Counted from the first letter of the stretch, positions 1 to 9,334 are shown. The stretch is DNA of 64,000 bases from Methylocystis sp. SC2 (GCF_000304315.1 NC_018485.1:3070501-3134500), one strand, 5' to 3'. Notes: a model not told the origin generated them from the sequence alone. Translations and numbers: made by a program.

Positions 1-25
1 CGCGCCGACCCTGTGAGCTGCTTGC

Positions 26-132
26 GTCATTCCCAACGCGCGCAACGCGCGCGATCGGGAATACAGAGCAAGATCAGCCTTCGTGGATCGATTCTGGATT
101 CCCGGTCAGGCCTTCGGCCTGCCGGGAATGAC
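26..132. repeat. Palindromic intergenic repeat, family R2, copy 1
   Basis: Bounded by gtcattccc on the left and gggaatgac on the right, with an inner pair of hairpins (gcgcgcaacgcgcgc and caggccttcggcctg). A second diverged copy lies at 22677-22778 with the same order of blocks. It reads as a REP/MITE-like non-coding element; nothing else is seen in the first 158 bases. Confidence 0.75.
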
Positions 133-158
133 AAGCTCCATGCGCGCGGATAACCGCG

Positions 159-998
159 CTATTTCCAGCGCGTGTCGAATGTCGCGAGGTTGAAGGGCGG
201 CTTGTAGGGATGCAGCGGATTTTCGCCGCTGAAGGGCGTCGCCACGGTGAGAATGCGCTCGCGATGTTTCAGGGGCGCGAAACCCGAAGGGTCAAGCGCG
301 CCGGTGAAGCCGATAAGATGCGCCGGATCGACATTGAGCTTGAACCCCGGCGGCGGACGCATCCAGCTCTGCGCGGCCACATCCATATAGGCCGTCTTCA
401 GCATATGGTTGAGGCCCCACTGCGTCGGCACGAAGCAGGATTTGGCCGAATCCGACATGTCCCAATAATAGGTGTCGGGTCGCAATTCGAGCGTCGCGTC
501 GCCTTCGAAAATCGCGATTGATCCTTCGTGCATGAGATGCCGCACTTCGGCGAAACCCGCGAAGGGGTCGACGAGATGGTAATAGACGCCCAGGCAGAGG
601 ATGATGTCGAAAGTCTCGTTGAGCTTCGAGGCTTCGTAGATCGAGACGCTCTGATTGATCTCGACGTTTGATTTGAGGAGTTTCTTGGCGAGACGCAGTC
701 CGGCGCCGCTCGCCCAATTCTGGCTCACGTCGTCCGTGGCAAGAACGCGCTTGGCGCCGCGCCGCTCGGCGTAAAAGCTCCAGAATCCGTCCCAGCAGCC
801 GATTTCGAGCACGCTCTTGCCGGCGAAATCGATCTTGTCGAGTTCGCTCTCGATGAAGCGCCAGATGCGACGGTGATCGTCGGCTTGCGACACGCTGAGG
901 GCGCGCAGCCCGTCTCCGAAATCGAACTCATGATACCAATGAATGGCGTCGATTTCTTTTTGCAGCGCTTCGCGCGAGGCTGCGTCCTGCACGTCCAT
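159..998 (-). CDS. SAM-dependent methyltransferase (class I, DUF1698-like)
   Basis: Predicted cytoplasmic 279-residue class I methyltransferase. A Rossmann-type SAM motif (VLEIGCWDGFWSF) and a later LCLGVYYHL segment resemble the tRNA uridine-5-oxyacetic acid methyltransferase-like family, in which enzymes often act on small metabolites or glycans; the substrate here is unknown. I chose the ATG at 998 because AAAGGA lies eight bases upstream; the frame continues to 1043 without a better site. It is followed in the same direction after 78 bases by no partner, while phaZ lies upstream on the same strand. A distant relative of similar size (47062-47820) occurs in the glycan cluster of this window. 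Confidence 0.7.
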   Translation of the reverse strand: MDVQDAASREALQKEIDAIHWYHEFDFGDGLRALSVSQADDHRRIWRFIESELDKIDFAGKSVLEIGCWDGFWSFYAERRGAKRVLATDDVSQNWASGAGLRLAKKLLKSNVEINQSVSIYEASKLNETFDIILCLGVYYHLVDPFAGFAEVRHLMHEGSIAIFEGDATLELRPDTYYWDMSDSAKSCFVPTQWGLNHMLKTAYMDVAAQSWMRPPPGFKLNVDPAHLIGFTGALDPSGFAPLKHRERILTVATPFSGENPLHPYKPPFNLATFDTRWK

Positions 999-1076
999 CG
1001 AATGTCCTTTGGATAATTGCGTCAGGCGCGCGAAAGCGTCCACTCTGATCGCGCGGCGAGGGCGCGGAGTTTGCCT

Positions 1077-2378
1077 TTATTCCGCGCTCCATGCAAGGTG
1101 AGGACGCGCCGTCCCGACGCCGTCGAGACTCTCCATGTCCAGCGCGAAAGCGCGAATGCGCGGCGCGATCTCGTCGCGAAAGCGCGAGCCGTTGAAGACG
1201 CCGTAATGGCCGACGCCTTTCTGCACATAATGGCGCTTTCGGGCGGCAGGAATGTTGGCGCAGAGATCCAGCGCGGCTTCGGTCTGGCCGACGCCGGAAA
1301 TGTCGTCTTTTTCGCCCTCGACGGCGAAGAGCGCCGTGCGGCTGATCGCTTTGAGGTCGATGAGATTGCCTCGGTGGCGCAACAGGCCGAGCGGCACCTG
1401 GTGGCGGACGAACACGCGATCGACGGTTTGAAGATAGAATTCCGCGGTCAGATCCATCACCGCGAGATATTCATCGTAAAAATCGCGATGCCTTTCGGCG
1501 GAGTCGCCGTCGCCCTCGACGAGATGGTTGAACATTTCGAGATGCGCCGAGATATGGCGCTCGAAATTCATCGACATGAAGCCGGAGAGCTGCAGAAAGC
1601 CCGGATAGACTTGGCGTCCCATCCCCGCGTGCGGAAACGGCACGGTGTGGATGCAGTGGCTGCGGAACCAATCCATGCCGCGCTGCTGCGCCAGCTTGTT
1701 GACGGCCGTCGGATTCACCCGGGGGTCGATGGGGCCGCCGATCAGCACCATCGATTCCGGAACGTCGGGATCGTTGTCCGCCTCCATCGCGGCGATCGCG
1801 CAGATGAGCGGCACCGAGGCCTGACAGACGCCAAGCGTATGCAACGGCGTTTGGGTCGCGTCCAATGCCAGGAAGCGCATGATTTCGCCGAGATAATCTA
1901 TGTAATCGTCAAGATCGAAGGAGCCGTCGACGAGCGGCACCGTTCGCGCGTCGCTCCAGTCCGTGACGTAGACGTCGTGGGTTGGCAAGAACGCTTCGAC
2001 CGTGCCGCGCAGCAGCGTCGCATAGTGGCCGGACATCGGCGCGACAATCAGCAATTTCGACTGTCGGGGCGCCGGACCAGTGAACAGCCGCTTGAAATGC
2101 AGCAGGCCGCAAAAGGGGCGGCTCCAGACGACTTCCTCGAGGATCTCGACCTCGGCGCCGTCGACAACCGTCGTGTCCAAGCCGAACAGCGGTTTCCCGT
2201 AGCGGCGAGTCATGCGCTCGAACAGCTCCGCCGAGGCGGCGACGTTGCGGCCGAACGACGTATGATGCAGCGGATTGAGCGGATTCTTCATCGCGTGCAA
2301 CATCGCGTCCGACGCGGCCCGCGCCGGTGCGAAAGCCAAGTGCAACATTTCGTAGAGCTGGTAAGACATACGGTCCAT
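1077..2378 (-). CDS. phaZ: Intracellular polyhydroxyalkanoate depolymerase
   Basis: Intracellular PHB granule depolymerase, 433 residues, the usual length of the PhaZ family acting on native amorphous granules. It has an alpha/beta-hydrolase fold. The nucleophile elbow reads G-V-C-Q-A with Cys at about residue 185, as in the Ralstonia PhaZ enzymes that use Cys rather than Ser, and a late GVGHYGVF segment supplies the likely catalytic His. Start chosen at ATG 2378, with GGGGAG about ten bases upstream; a second ATG follows three codons on, and an upstream in-frame ATG at 2459 has no good ribosome site. No signal peptide is seen. The gene suggests PHB as the storage polymer. Confidence 0.85.
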   Translation of the reverse strand: MDRMSYQLYEMLHLAFAPARAASDAMLHAMKNPLNPLHHTSFGRNVAASAELFERMTRRYGKPLFGLDTTVVDGAEVEILEEVVWSRPFCGLLHFKRLFTGPAPRQSKLLIVAPMSGHYATLLRGTVEAFLPTHDVYVTDWSDARTVPLVDGSFDLDDYIDYLGEIMRFLALDATQTPLHTLGVCQASVPLICAIAAMEADNDPDVPESMVLIGGPIDPRVNPTAVNKLAQQRGMDWFRSHCIHTVPFPHAGMGRQVYPGFLQLSGFMSMNFERHISAHLEMFNHLVEGDGDSAERHRDFYDEYLAVMDLTAEFYLQTVDRVFVRHQVPLGLLRHRGNLIDLKAISRTALFAVEGEKDDISGVGQTEAALDLCANIPAARKRHYVQKGVGHYGVFNGSRFRDEIAPRIRAFALDMESLDGVGTARPHLAWSAE

Positions 2379-2529
2379 CTTTACGCTTCTCCCCGCCACC
2401 CCCGTCGCAGCGCCGCGCTGCGGTTTCATGTTGCACTGCACAATCAGCTTATAACACATTCAAGATGGGCAAAGTTAGAAAACTGGCGAGCAGAGCTGTG
2501 GCCCACGGACCTGAAAATTTGCAGTTCTG

Positions 2530-3492
2530 TCATACTCTCGCAGTCAAGGCCCCGACTGCAAGCAAAAACCAGAGCGTGGCGGTTGAAATCTGATAGAGCG
2601 CCAAAGCGCGGCGAATATCCGCCGCATTGGCTTCGCGCCGACCGTCGCCAAGATTCGCGCCGTCCACCGCCTCAGCCCCGCCGTAGGCGCGTGGCCCGCC
2701 GAGCTTGAGGCCAAGCGCCCCCGCAGCCGCGGCTTCGGGCCAGCCGGCGTTGGGCGAGACGTGATGCGGCGCATCGCGCCAGGCCGTGGTCAGCGCTTTG
2801 GCCGGGGACGCGCCCTTCATCGCCAAGGCGCCGATCGCCAGCAGGCCCGCCGATGCGCGCGCGGGAAGAAAGTTCATCACATCGTCGCAGCGGGCCGCGG
2901 CCCAGCCGAAGGCGCGATGGCGCGGCGACTTGTGGCCGATCATGCTGTCGGCGGTGTTGACGATCTTATAGGCCAGCGCGCCCGGCAGGCCGAAGAATGC
3001 GAGCCAGAGCGCCGGCGCGACGACGCCGTCGGAGAAATTCTCGGCGAGGCTCTCGATGGCGGCGCGGGCGACGCCGGAGGCGTCCAGCGCCGATACGTCG
3101 CGGCCGACGATTTTCGCCACCGCCGCCCGGCCGTCTTGCACCGAAATCGCCAGACCCTCGGCGACCGCGGCGACATGCGCATGAAGGCTGCGCTGCGCCA
3201 GAAGGCTGGACGCAAGCACAGCGAGCGCAATCCAGCCGAGTGGAAGCGCGAGCGCCGCGCGTTGGATCAGCGCGCCGCTCCCAACGGCGACGACAAGAAG
3301 CATGGCGAGCGCGAGGGCGCCTGTCGATCGTCGACGCGCGAAGGACTCGCCCTCACGGTTCAGCCCCCGATCGAGCCCGGCGATCAGCGCGCCCATCCAT
3401 GTCACCGGATGGCCGATCCTGCGAAAAAGCGCGTCCGGATAGCCGGCGCCCGCCTCGATGGCGAGCGCCAGAAGCGCAACGCCGAAATTCAC
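2530..3492 (-). CDS. cobD: Adenosylcobinamide-phosphate synthase CobD/CbiB
   Basis: Membrane enzyme of cobalamin synthesis that attaches the aminopropanol arm to adenosylcobyric acid. The 320-residue length fits, and typical segments are visible: RIGHPVTWMG near the N-terminus, AIESLAENFSDGVVAPALW in the middle, and NTADSMIGHKSPRH and NAGWPEAAAAGALG later. Several hydrophobic helices are present. Its ATG overlaps the stop of the upstream ybhB-like gene by four bases, so the two are probably translated together. cbiD and cobU lie just beyond on the opposite strand, so three cobalamin genes are grouped, though most of the pathway is not in the window. Confidence 0.9.
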   Translation of the reverse strand: MNFGVALLALAIEAGAGYPDALFRRIGHPVTWMGALIAGLDRGLNREGESFARRRSTGALALAMLLVVAVGSGALIQRAALALPLGWIALAVLASSLLAQRSLHAHVAAVAEGLAISVQDGRAAVAKIVGRDVSALDASGVARAAIESLAENFSDGVVAPALWLAFFGLPGALAYKIVNTADSMIGHKSPRHRAFGWAAARCDDVMNFLPARASAGLLAIGALAMKGASPAKALTTAWRDAPHHVSPNAGWPEAAAAGALGLKLGGPRAYGGAEAVDGANLGDGRREANAADIRRALALYQISTATLWFLLAVGALTARV

Positions 3493-4046
3493 CGTCCAAA
3501 AAGCGCGGTGATCGAGGCCTTGGCGAGCGCATTCTGATTAATGGTGAAGCCCGCGATGGCGGTGCGGCCATGAGCGGCGTCGCCGAGCGTTTCAGTCTTG
3601 AGCGCATAGACGGTGAAGACGTAACGGTGCGGCTTGCCGGGCGGCGGGCAGGGGCCGCCATAGGCCTTGTCGCCGAAGTCGGTCTCCAAATGATGCGCGC
3701 CGGGCGGCAGATTTTTGCCCGACGCGTCGCCGGCGCCCCGCTTCAAGCCGCGAGCGTCGGCCGGAATATCGACCACGAGCCAGTGCCAGAAGCCGGCGCC
3801 GCCCGTCGGCGCATCGGGATCGTGCACCGCGACGGCGAAGCTCTTGGTGCCGGGCGGCGGGTCGCTCCAATTGAGCTCCGGCGAGACGTTCTCGCCGGTG
3901 CAGCTCATGGAATCATAGACATGCGCCATATCGATCGTCTTGCCTTCGGCGATGTCGGGACTTGTGAGTTCGAACGCCTGGGCGCCGCTCGACTCGGAGG
4001 CGGCCAGCGCGATAAGGCCGAGAAAGGATGAAACGCTGCGCAACAT
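3489..4046 (-). CDS. Secreted YbhB/YbcL (PEBP/RKIP-like) family protein
   Basis: 185-residue member of the phosphatidylethanolamine-binding protein family. A signal peptide precedes a mature part starting near QAFELTSPDI. Family hallmarks are visible: the D-P-D-A-P-T ligand-pocket loop, GFWHWLVVDIPA and the later P-P-G-K-P-H-R-Y segment. The molecular role of bacterial members is unsettled. ATG at 4046 was chosen because it gives a clean signal peptide; the frame upstream is open but looks like antisense of cbiD. Its stop overlaps the cobD start by four bases, and 93 bases separate it from the divergent cbiD. Confidence 0.85.
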   Translation of the reverse strand: MLRSVSSFLGLIALAASESSGAQAFELTSPDIAEGKTIDMAHVYDSMSCTGENVSPELNWSDPPPGTKSFAVAVHDPDAPTGGAGFWHWLVVDIPADARGLKRGAGDASGKNLPPGAHHLETDFGDKAYGGPCPPPGKPHRYVFTVYALKTETLGDAAHGRTAIAGFTINQNALAKASITALFGR

Positions 4047-4139
4047 GTAAGCGTGCTCCTCGAATCTGGAAAATCGCCGCATCTTTAGCGGATTGGCGCG
4101 CCGGTGTCGCGCGCTCGCGCTTCGCGGTAAAGAGGGCGC

Positions 4140-5249
4140 ATGAGCGATGCGGGAAGCAGGCGTCCTTTGCGCCGCGGCTGGACGACGGGCGCCTGCGCCA
4201 CCGCCGCGACGCGCGCCGCCTTCGAGGCGCTGATGACGCGCGCGCCGCCGCCCGACCCGGTCGAGATCGCGTTGCCGTCGGGAAAGCGCGTGGCTTTCGC
4301 GCTGGCGACCTTCGAACGGGACGCGGATGTCGCCCGCGCCGGCGTGGTCAAGGACGCCGGCGACGATCCGGACGTCACCCACGGCGCGCTTGTTTGCGCG
4401 CAAGTGCGCCGCGGCGCTGCCGGCGCCGGCGTGCGGTTTTTCGCGGGCGAGGGCGTCGGCGTGGTGACGCGTCCGGGGCTTCCGCTGGCGCCCGGCGAGC
4501 CGGCGATCAATCCGGTGCCGCGCAAGATGATGGTCGAGACGATTATCGAGGCGAGCGCGAAGATCGGCGTCGGCGCGGACGCGGACATCGAGATTTCGAT
4601 CCCCGGCGGCGAGGAGCTCGCCAAACATACGCTCAACGGCCGACTGGGGATCGTCGGCGGACTCTCCATTCTCGGCACGACCGGAATCGTGACGCCCTTT
4701 TCCTGCGCCGCCTGGATCGACAGCATCCATCGCGGCGTCGATGTCGCGCGCGCCAGCGGTCTGGCGCATGTCGCCGGAACGACCGGCTCGACTTCCGAAG
4801 CCGCGGTGAAGCGACTTTATGATCTGCCGGAGACGGCGCTCATCGAAATGGGCGATTTCGTCGGCGGGCTGTTGAAATATCTTCGCACGCATCCGGTCGC
4901 GCGCGTGACGATCGGCGGCGGCTTCGCCAAAATGACCAAGCTCGCGCAAGGACGGCTCGATCTCCATTCGGGGCGCTCGAGCGTCGATTTTGCGCGGCTC
5001 GCCCAAACCGCGCGCGAGGTCGGCGCGGGCGAAGAGATCGCCGCGCTCATCGAGAGCGCCAACAGCGCGCTCGAAGCCTTGCAGGTCGCGCGGAGCGCCG
5101 GGGTCGACCTTCCGGTGCCGATCGCCCGCGCCGCGTGGAGAACCGCCGCGCGGGCGCTCGATGCGGCGGAGAGCGAATTGGAGGTCATCATATTCGATCG
5201 CGAGGGGGCTCTGCTTGCCCGCACGGCGCTCCAAAGAGCCCAGACATGA
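4140..5249 (+). CDS. cbiD: Cobalt-precorrin-5B C1-methyltransferase CbiD
   Basis: 369-residue enzyme placing the C-1 methyl group of the corrin ring. The N-terminus RRGWTTGACATAAT and the later TTGIVTPFS and GNFVGGLLKYLR-like segment (seen as GDFVGGLLKYLR) are typical of CbiD. CbiD belongs to the anaerobic-type route but is also found in alphaproteobacteria that use mixed sets. The stop overlaps the cobU start by four bases, so the pair forms an operon. The upstream 93-base spacer shows no cobalamin riboswitch-like structure that I can recognise. Confidence 0.92.
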   Translation: MSDAGSRRPLRRGWTTGACATAATRAAFEALMTRAPPPDPVEIALPSGKRVAFALATFERDADVARAGVVKDAGDDPDVTHGALVCAQVRRGAAGAGVRFFAGEGVGVVTRPGLPLAPGEPAINPVPRKMMVETIIEASAKIGVGADADIEISIPGGEELAKHTLNGRLGIVGGLSILGTTGIVTPFSCAAWIDSIHRGVDVARASGLAHVAGTTGSTSEAAVKRLYDLPETALIEMGDFVGGLLKYLRTHPVARVTIGGGFAKMTKLAQGRLDLHSGRSSVDFARLAQTAREVGAGEEIAALIESANSALEALQVARSAGVDLPVPIARAAWRTAARALDAAESELEVIIFDREGALLARTALQRAQT

Positions 5250-5776
5250 ACGAAAATCCGCACCTTACCCTTGTGCTCGGCGGCGCGCGCTCAGGCAAAA
5301 GCGCTTACGCGGAAAGTCTCATCGTCACGCATCCGTCGCCCTGGACCTATATTGCGACGGCGGACATTCTCGATGAGGAAATGCGCGCGCGCGTCGACGC
5401 GCATCGCGCAAGACGCGGCGAGGATTGGCGCACGGTCGAAGCGGCGCAAGCGCTCGTCGAAGCGATTCGGGAGGCGCCAGTCGATGGGCCGCTGCTGATC
5501 GACTGTCTCACGCTCTGGCTGAGCAATCGGCTGCTCGGCGGCGCTGATCTTTCGCGCGATCGCGCCGCGCTTGTTGAAGCGCTGTCGTCCCGCTCGGCGC
5601 CGACCGTCGCCGTCTCGTCCGAGGTTGGATTGTCGATCGTGCCGGACAATGCGCTGGCGCGTTCTTTCCGTGATGCGGCAGGCGAATTGCATCAGGCTGT
5701 CTCACGGCGTGCGGGAAGCGTCGCGCTTGTCGTCGCGGGCAATCCGCTGATCGTGAAGGGTCATCGGAGCGTCTGA
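5246..5776 (+). CDS. cobU: Adenosylcobinamide kinase / guanylyltransferase
   Basis: Bifunctional enzyme (CobU/CobP) that phosphorylates adenosylcobinamide and transfers GMP to it during nucleotide-loop assembly. It has 176 residues. The P-loop GGARSGKS lies at residues 12-19, and the VSSEVGLSIVP segment followed by R-x-F-R-D fits the family, as does the closing VVAGNPLIVKG. ATG at 5246 overlaps the cbiD stop (ATGA). No further cobalamin gene follows, as the next gene is a PHB depolymerase after a 92-base gap. Confidence 0.92.
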   Translation: MNENPHLTLVLGGARSGKSAYAESLIVTHPSPWTYIATADILDEEMRARVDAHRARRGEDWRTVEAAQALVEAIREAPVDGPLLIDCLTLWLSNRLLGGADLSRDRAALVEALSSRSAPTVAVSSEVGLSIVPDNALARSFRDAAGELHQAVSRRAGSVALVVAGNPLIVKGHRSV

Positions 5777-5868
5777 TTTTTGGCGTTCTGTATAGATTTG
5801 GTCTTGGAGGCGGGTATCGATCTTGGCGCGTATTGAGCTTGGGGCGCGTAATTTGAAGGAGAGAATTC

Positions 5869-6930
5869 ATGTGCAACAGTTTGCTTAAATCAAAAATCCT
5901 TGTCGCTGTCGCCATCGCGGCCCTTTTTGCGATCGAAGCTGCGTCGGGCGCCGAGCGCCTGCCGGCTTACGGCGCAAATCTGTCCGAGACTTCCGTGTCA
6001 GGGCTTTCATCGGGCGCGGCGATGGCCTTGCAGTTCCATGTGGCGCATTCCGGCGTTGTCAAAGGCGCGGGGATCATCGCTGGCGTGCCGTACGATTGCG
6101 CGGAGCAGAGCTCTAATCGCGCGACCGGCAATTGCATGAAGCCGGACGCCGCCCACCCTGTCCCGGATCCGGCGCATCTTACGGATATCACCGACTCGCT
6201 CGCACGCTCCGGGGCGATAGACGATGTCGCCAATTTGAACGATGCGCGCGTCTGGCTGTTTTCCGGCCGCAAGGACGGCGTGGTGCTTCCCGTCGTGATG
6301 GATGCGGCGCGCGATTACTATGCGTTTTATGTGCCGCCGGACCGCATCGTCTATCGAAACGACATCGGCGCCGGCCACGCCATGGTGACCGAGGACTATG
6401 GCGACAAGGACTGCGCCGCGACCAAGGCTCCGTTCATCGTCGATTGCGACTTCGACGCCGCGAAAGCCTTGCTCGAACAGATCTACGGTCCGCTCAATCC
6501 GCCGAGCGCAGAGCCCGCCGGAAAATATGTCGAGTTCGATCAGAAGGAATTTCTGCCCGACGGCAATCCCTACAATCACAGTTTAAGCGATGTCGGCTAC
6601 GCCTATGTGCCGCATGTCTGCGCCTTGGAGACGTGCCGCGTGCATGTCGCGCTGCATGGCTGCAAACAGCAGGCCGCCCAGATCGGCGACGCCTTCTATA
6701 AGAACGCCGGCTACAATCGTTGGGCGGATACGAACCACATCATCGTCGTCTATCCGCAAACCATCAGCCGCTGGGGCTGGGGTTGGCCGTTCTATACGTT
6801 GAATTTCGTGTGGAACCCCAACGCCTGCTGGGACTGGTGGGGCTATGACAACGCCGAGCACCACACCAAGAAAGGTCCGCAGATCGCCGCCATTCGCGCG
6901 ATCGTGGACCGGCTCGCGACGAAGCCGTGA
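5869..6930 (+). CDS. Secreted PHB depolymerase / esterase
   Basis: 353-residue exported hydrolase of the extracellular polyhydroxybutyrate depolymerase type. A signal peptide ends near residue 28 (AASGAE). The lipase box is G-L-S-S-G at residues 45-49, so Ser47 is the probable nucleophile; near the N-terminus such a box is usual for this subfamily. Many cysteines suggest disulfides in the periplasm or outside the cell. A GAGGAGA-like ribosome site sits just before the ATG. Together with the intracellular depolymerase at 1077-2378, the cell may act on both native and released polymer; the true substrate is unproved. Confidence 0.8.
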   Translation: MCNSLLKSKILVAVAIAALFAIEAASGAERLPAYGANLSETSVSGLSSGAAMALQFHVAHSGVVKGAGIIAGVPYDCAEQSSNRATGNCMKPDAAHPVPDPAHLTDITDSLARSGAIDDVANLNDARVWLFSGRKDGVVLPVVMDAARDYYAFYVPPDRIVYRNDIGAGHAMVTEDYGDKDCAATKAPFIVDCDFDAAKALLEQIYGPLNPPSAEPAGKYVEFDQKEFLPDGNPYNHSLSDVGYAYVPHVCALETCRVHVALHGCKQQAAQIGDAFYKNAGYNRWADTNHIIVVYPQTISRWGWGWPFYTLNFVWNPNACWDWWGYDNAEHHTKKGPQIAAIRAIVDRLATKP

Positions 6931-6940
6931 GTTGGCGCAT

Positions 6941-6963
6941 CCCTTCTCTTCACGGGAGAAGGG
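6941..6963. terminator. Candidate bidirectional terminator hairpin
   Basis: An 8-bp perfect stem (CCCTTCTC with GAGAAGGG) and a 7-base loop lies between the convergent ends of the PHB depolymerase gene and metY. There is no T-run on either side, so factor-independent termination would be weak. Confidence 0.45.
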
Positions 6964-6969
6964 AGCGCC

Positions 6970-8268
6970 TTATGCGCCGGCCGCGTTCAGCCCTTTCTCC
7001 AGATCGGCGATGATGTCGTCGATATGTTCGATGCCGATTGAGAGCCGCACATAGCCGGGCGTGACGCCGCTCGCGAGCTGCGCCTCCTCGGCGAGCTGCG
7101 AATGCGTCGTCGTCGCCGGATGGATGGCGAGGCTGCGCGCGTCGCCGATATTGGCGACGTGATAGAACATCTGCAGCGCGTCGATAAATCTGCGGCCGGC
7201 GTCGAGACCGCCCTTCAGTTCGAAGCCGAGCAGCGCGCCATAGCCGCCCTTCAGATAGGCGTCGGCGCGCCGGCGCATCTCGCCTGTCTGCTGCGAAGGA
7301 TGAATGACCCGCGTCACTTCGCTGCGCTTACTCAAGAAGTCGACGACCTTCTGCGCGTTCTGCACATGACGCTCCATGCGCAGCGTCACCGTCTCGACGC
7401 CCTGCAGCGTGAGAAAAGCGTTGAACGGCGAGGGCGCCGGACCGAGATCGCGCAACAGCGTCGCGCGCGCCTTGATGATATAGGCGACCGGCCCGATCGG
7501 CTTGACCGCCTCGACCCAGACGGCGCCGTGATAGCTCGGATCAGGCGTATTCAGCGCCGGCTGACGTTGCGGAAATTTCTCCCAGTCGAAATTGCCGGAG
7601 TCGATGATGGCGCCGCCGATCGACGTGCCGTGGCCGCCAAGATATTTTGTGGTCGAGTAAACGACGATCGCCGCGCCATGATCGATCGGCCGGCAGAGGA
7701 TTGGCGCGGCGGTGTTGTCCATGATCAGCGGAACGCCGAGCTCCCGGCCGATCGCCGCCACTTCGGCGATCGGAAACACCGTGAGTTTCGGATTAGGCAG
7801 AGTCTCGGCGTAATAAGCGCGCGTGCGATCGTCGGTGGCGCGGCGGAAATTCTCGGGATCGGCCGGATCGACGAATCGCACTTCGAGGCCCTGGTCCTTC
7901 AGCGTATTGGCGAAGAGGTTCCAGGTGCCGCCGTAAAGGTCGGTGGACGAGACGACATTGTCGCCGACGCGCGCGAGATTTTGTAGCGATAGCGCTGACG
8001 CCGCCTGTCCAGAGGCGAGCGCCAGGGCCGCCACGCCGCCTTCGAGCGCCGCGAGCCGCGCCTCCAAGACGCCGGTCGTCGGATTGCCAATGCGCGTATA
8101 GATGTGGCCGAGTTCTTTGAGCGCGAAAAGATTGGCGGCGTGCTCGGTGTCGTGAAACTGATAGGAGGTCGTCTGATAGATTGGCGCGGCGACGGCGCCG
8201 TTGGTCGCATCAGCGCGCCAGCCGGCGTGGAGCGCAATCGTTTCGGCGTGCTTGCTGTCGACGGCCAT
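6970..8268 (-). CDS. metY: O-acetylhomoserine sulfhydrylase (MetY-type, PLP enzyme)
   Basis: PLP-dependent enzyme of the Cys/Met metabolism family, about 432 residues from MAVDSK, the usual MetY length. It makes homocysteine from O-acetylhomoserine and sulfide. Visible family segments are ETIALHAGWRAD, YTRIGNPTTGVLEARLAALEGG, the DNTAAPILCRP loop and the PLP lysine in STTKYLGGHG (about residue 208). ATG at 8268 is preceded by another ATG at 8271 with AGGAGGA just upstream, so either could be used. The gene stands alone, convergent with the PHB depolymerase. Cystathionine gamma-synthase is a less likely reading because of length and the GTWNLF motif. Confidence 0.88.
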   Translation of the reverse strand: MAVDSKHAETIALHAGWRADATNGAVAAPIYQTTSYQFHDTEHAANLFALKELGHIYTRIGNPTTGVLEARLAALEGGVAALALASGQAASALSLQNLARVGDNVVSSTDLYGGTWNLFANTLKDQGLEVRFVDPADPENFRRATDDRTRAYYAETLPNPKLTVFPIAEVAAIGRELGVPLIMDNTAAPILCRPIDHGAAIVVYSTTKYLGGHGTSIGGAIIDSGNFDWEKFPQRQPALNTPDPSYHGAVWVEAVKPIGPVAYIIKARATLLRDLGPAPSPFNAFLTLQGVETVTLRMERHVQNAQKVVDFLSKRSEVTRVIHPSQQTGEMRRRADAYLKGGYGALLGFELKGGLDAGRRFIDALQMFYHVANIGDARSLAIHPATTTHSQLAEEAQLASGVTPGYVRLSIGIEHIDDIIADLEKGLNAAGA

Positions 8269-8416
8269 CATCTTCCTCCTGGCGTGAGCGTAAGCTCCAT
8301 AAATCAAAGAAAACGCCTGCGCTACACGGCGCGCCATCGCCATTGCTAGTTTTCCTCCCTCCTCCATTTACCCGCGGGCGAATATTGCGCATTGGCGCCT
8401 CTCCAGGGAGTTCGAC

Positions 8417-8773
8417 ATGAAGACGAGAATTGCCGTCATCGGAGGCCTTGCCCTCGCTTTTCTGGCGCCTGCGGCGTTGGCCGAGGAGGAGCCGCAAGGG
8501 CAGTCTCCGCAGCAACAGTCGGATCAGCAGCCGCAGCCGCAGCAACAGGAGCAGGGCGTGACGTCGGGGCCGGCCGCCGGCGCGCCAGTCGAGCCTTCGG
8601 GATCGGTGCAGAAGGACAATCCCAAAGCCGAGGAGGTCAATCCAAGCGGCGTTTCCGGCCCAAGTGGAACCTCGGCCGGCGCGCCCGCGGTGGAGGGCAA
8701 GAAAGGAACCCAGAGCGGGCAGGAGTGGACCCCGCCCGAAGAGATCCGGCGGAAGAAGGGGCCAAGTTCGTAG
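8417..8773 (+). CDS. Small exported Gln/Pro-rich protein, unknown function
   Basis: 118 residues. A clear signal peptide (MKTRIAVIGGLALAFLAPAALA) is followed by a low-complexity stretch rich in Gln, Pro, Gly and Glu, and a basic tail. Near the end it has EWTPPEEI, which resembles AWAPPAEI in the protein at 11984-12313 and EWVHP in the one at 9039-9275. I recognise no domain. GGGAG lies just upstream of the ATG. The 265 bases after it hold nothing I can identify. Confidence 0.6.
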   Translation: MKTRIAVIGGLALAFLAPAALAEEEPQGQSPQQQSDQQPQPQQQEQGVTSGPAAGAPVEPSGSVQKDNPKAEEVNPSGVSGPSGTSAGAPAVEGKKGTQSGQEWTPPEEIRRKKGPSS

Positions 8774-9038
8774 CGTCAGTTCGAACTGCGATCAGCGGCA
8801 AGAAAACACGAGTCTGGAATCGCCATGTGTGAATCGATCGGCGGCTTCGCGACGCATGGGCCGAACTCAGCGTCGTCAGAGTCGCCGATCGCCTTTTGCG
8901 CAATGAAGGCGAATCCAACACGCGAATTCAAGCTTGGCGTTATTCCTTGAGTCGAGGAACTCGCCGACTATAATCCGCCCGGGCCATAGATGAGCGCAAC
9001 CCCGCGACTCGGGCCCAATCCAAAGGGGGATTCGCCAT

Positions 9039-9275
9039 ATGAAAAAACTACTGCTGTTGACGGTCGCAATCGCTGCGGGCGCAATGTTCGGCGCGCCGGT
9101 CCGCGCCGAAGATCAAAGCGAAACGCCCGCTGCGGTAAGCGAAGCGCCCGCTGCAGCGAGCGCAGCGCCTGCCGAAACGGCGGCGCCCAGCGCGCCCGCT
9201 GAAACGAGCGCTCCGGCCGCCGAGAGCAAGCCGGTCATACCCCCCGATTCGGAGTGGGTGCACCCCACGAAGTGA
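9039..9275 (+). CDS. Small exported Ala/Pro-rich protein, unknown function
   Basis: 78 residues. A signal peptide ends near VRAED, then comes a low-complexity stretch of Ala, Pro, Glu and Ser in loose repeats (SEAPAAAS, PAETAAPS), ending with DSEWVHPTK. AAGGGGGA stands just before the ATG. The short tail with Trp-x-x-Pro recalls the two other small exported proteins nearby. No domain recognised; presumably periplasmic. Confidence 0.55.
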   Translation: MKKLLLLTVAIAAGAMFGAPVRAEDQSETPAAVSEAPAAASAAPAETAAPSAPAETSAPAAESKPVIPPDSEWVHPTK

Positions 9276-9334
9276 CTTTCTAACGGACTTTCATTGCTGC
9301 ATTTCCCGACTCTTGGGAGATGCAGCCCTCCGCC

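Noticed and set aside
1017..2708. Long open frame antisense to phaZ
   Set aside because: Low-complexity Arg/His/Ala protein without domain; typical mirror of a GC-rich gene, and phaZ is clear on the other strand.
4047..4139. Cobalamin riboswitch before cbiD
   Set aside because: Only 93 bases and no B12-box-like conserved core seen.
4047..5234. N-terminal extension of the ybhB-like frame
   Set aside because: Lies antisense to cbiD, is Arg-rich, and the signal peptide marks the true start at 4046.
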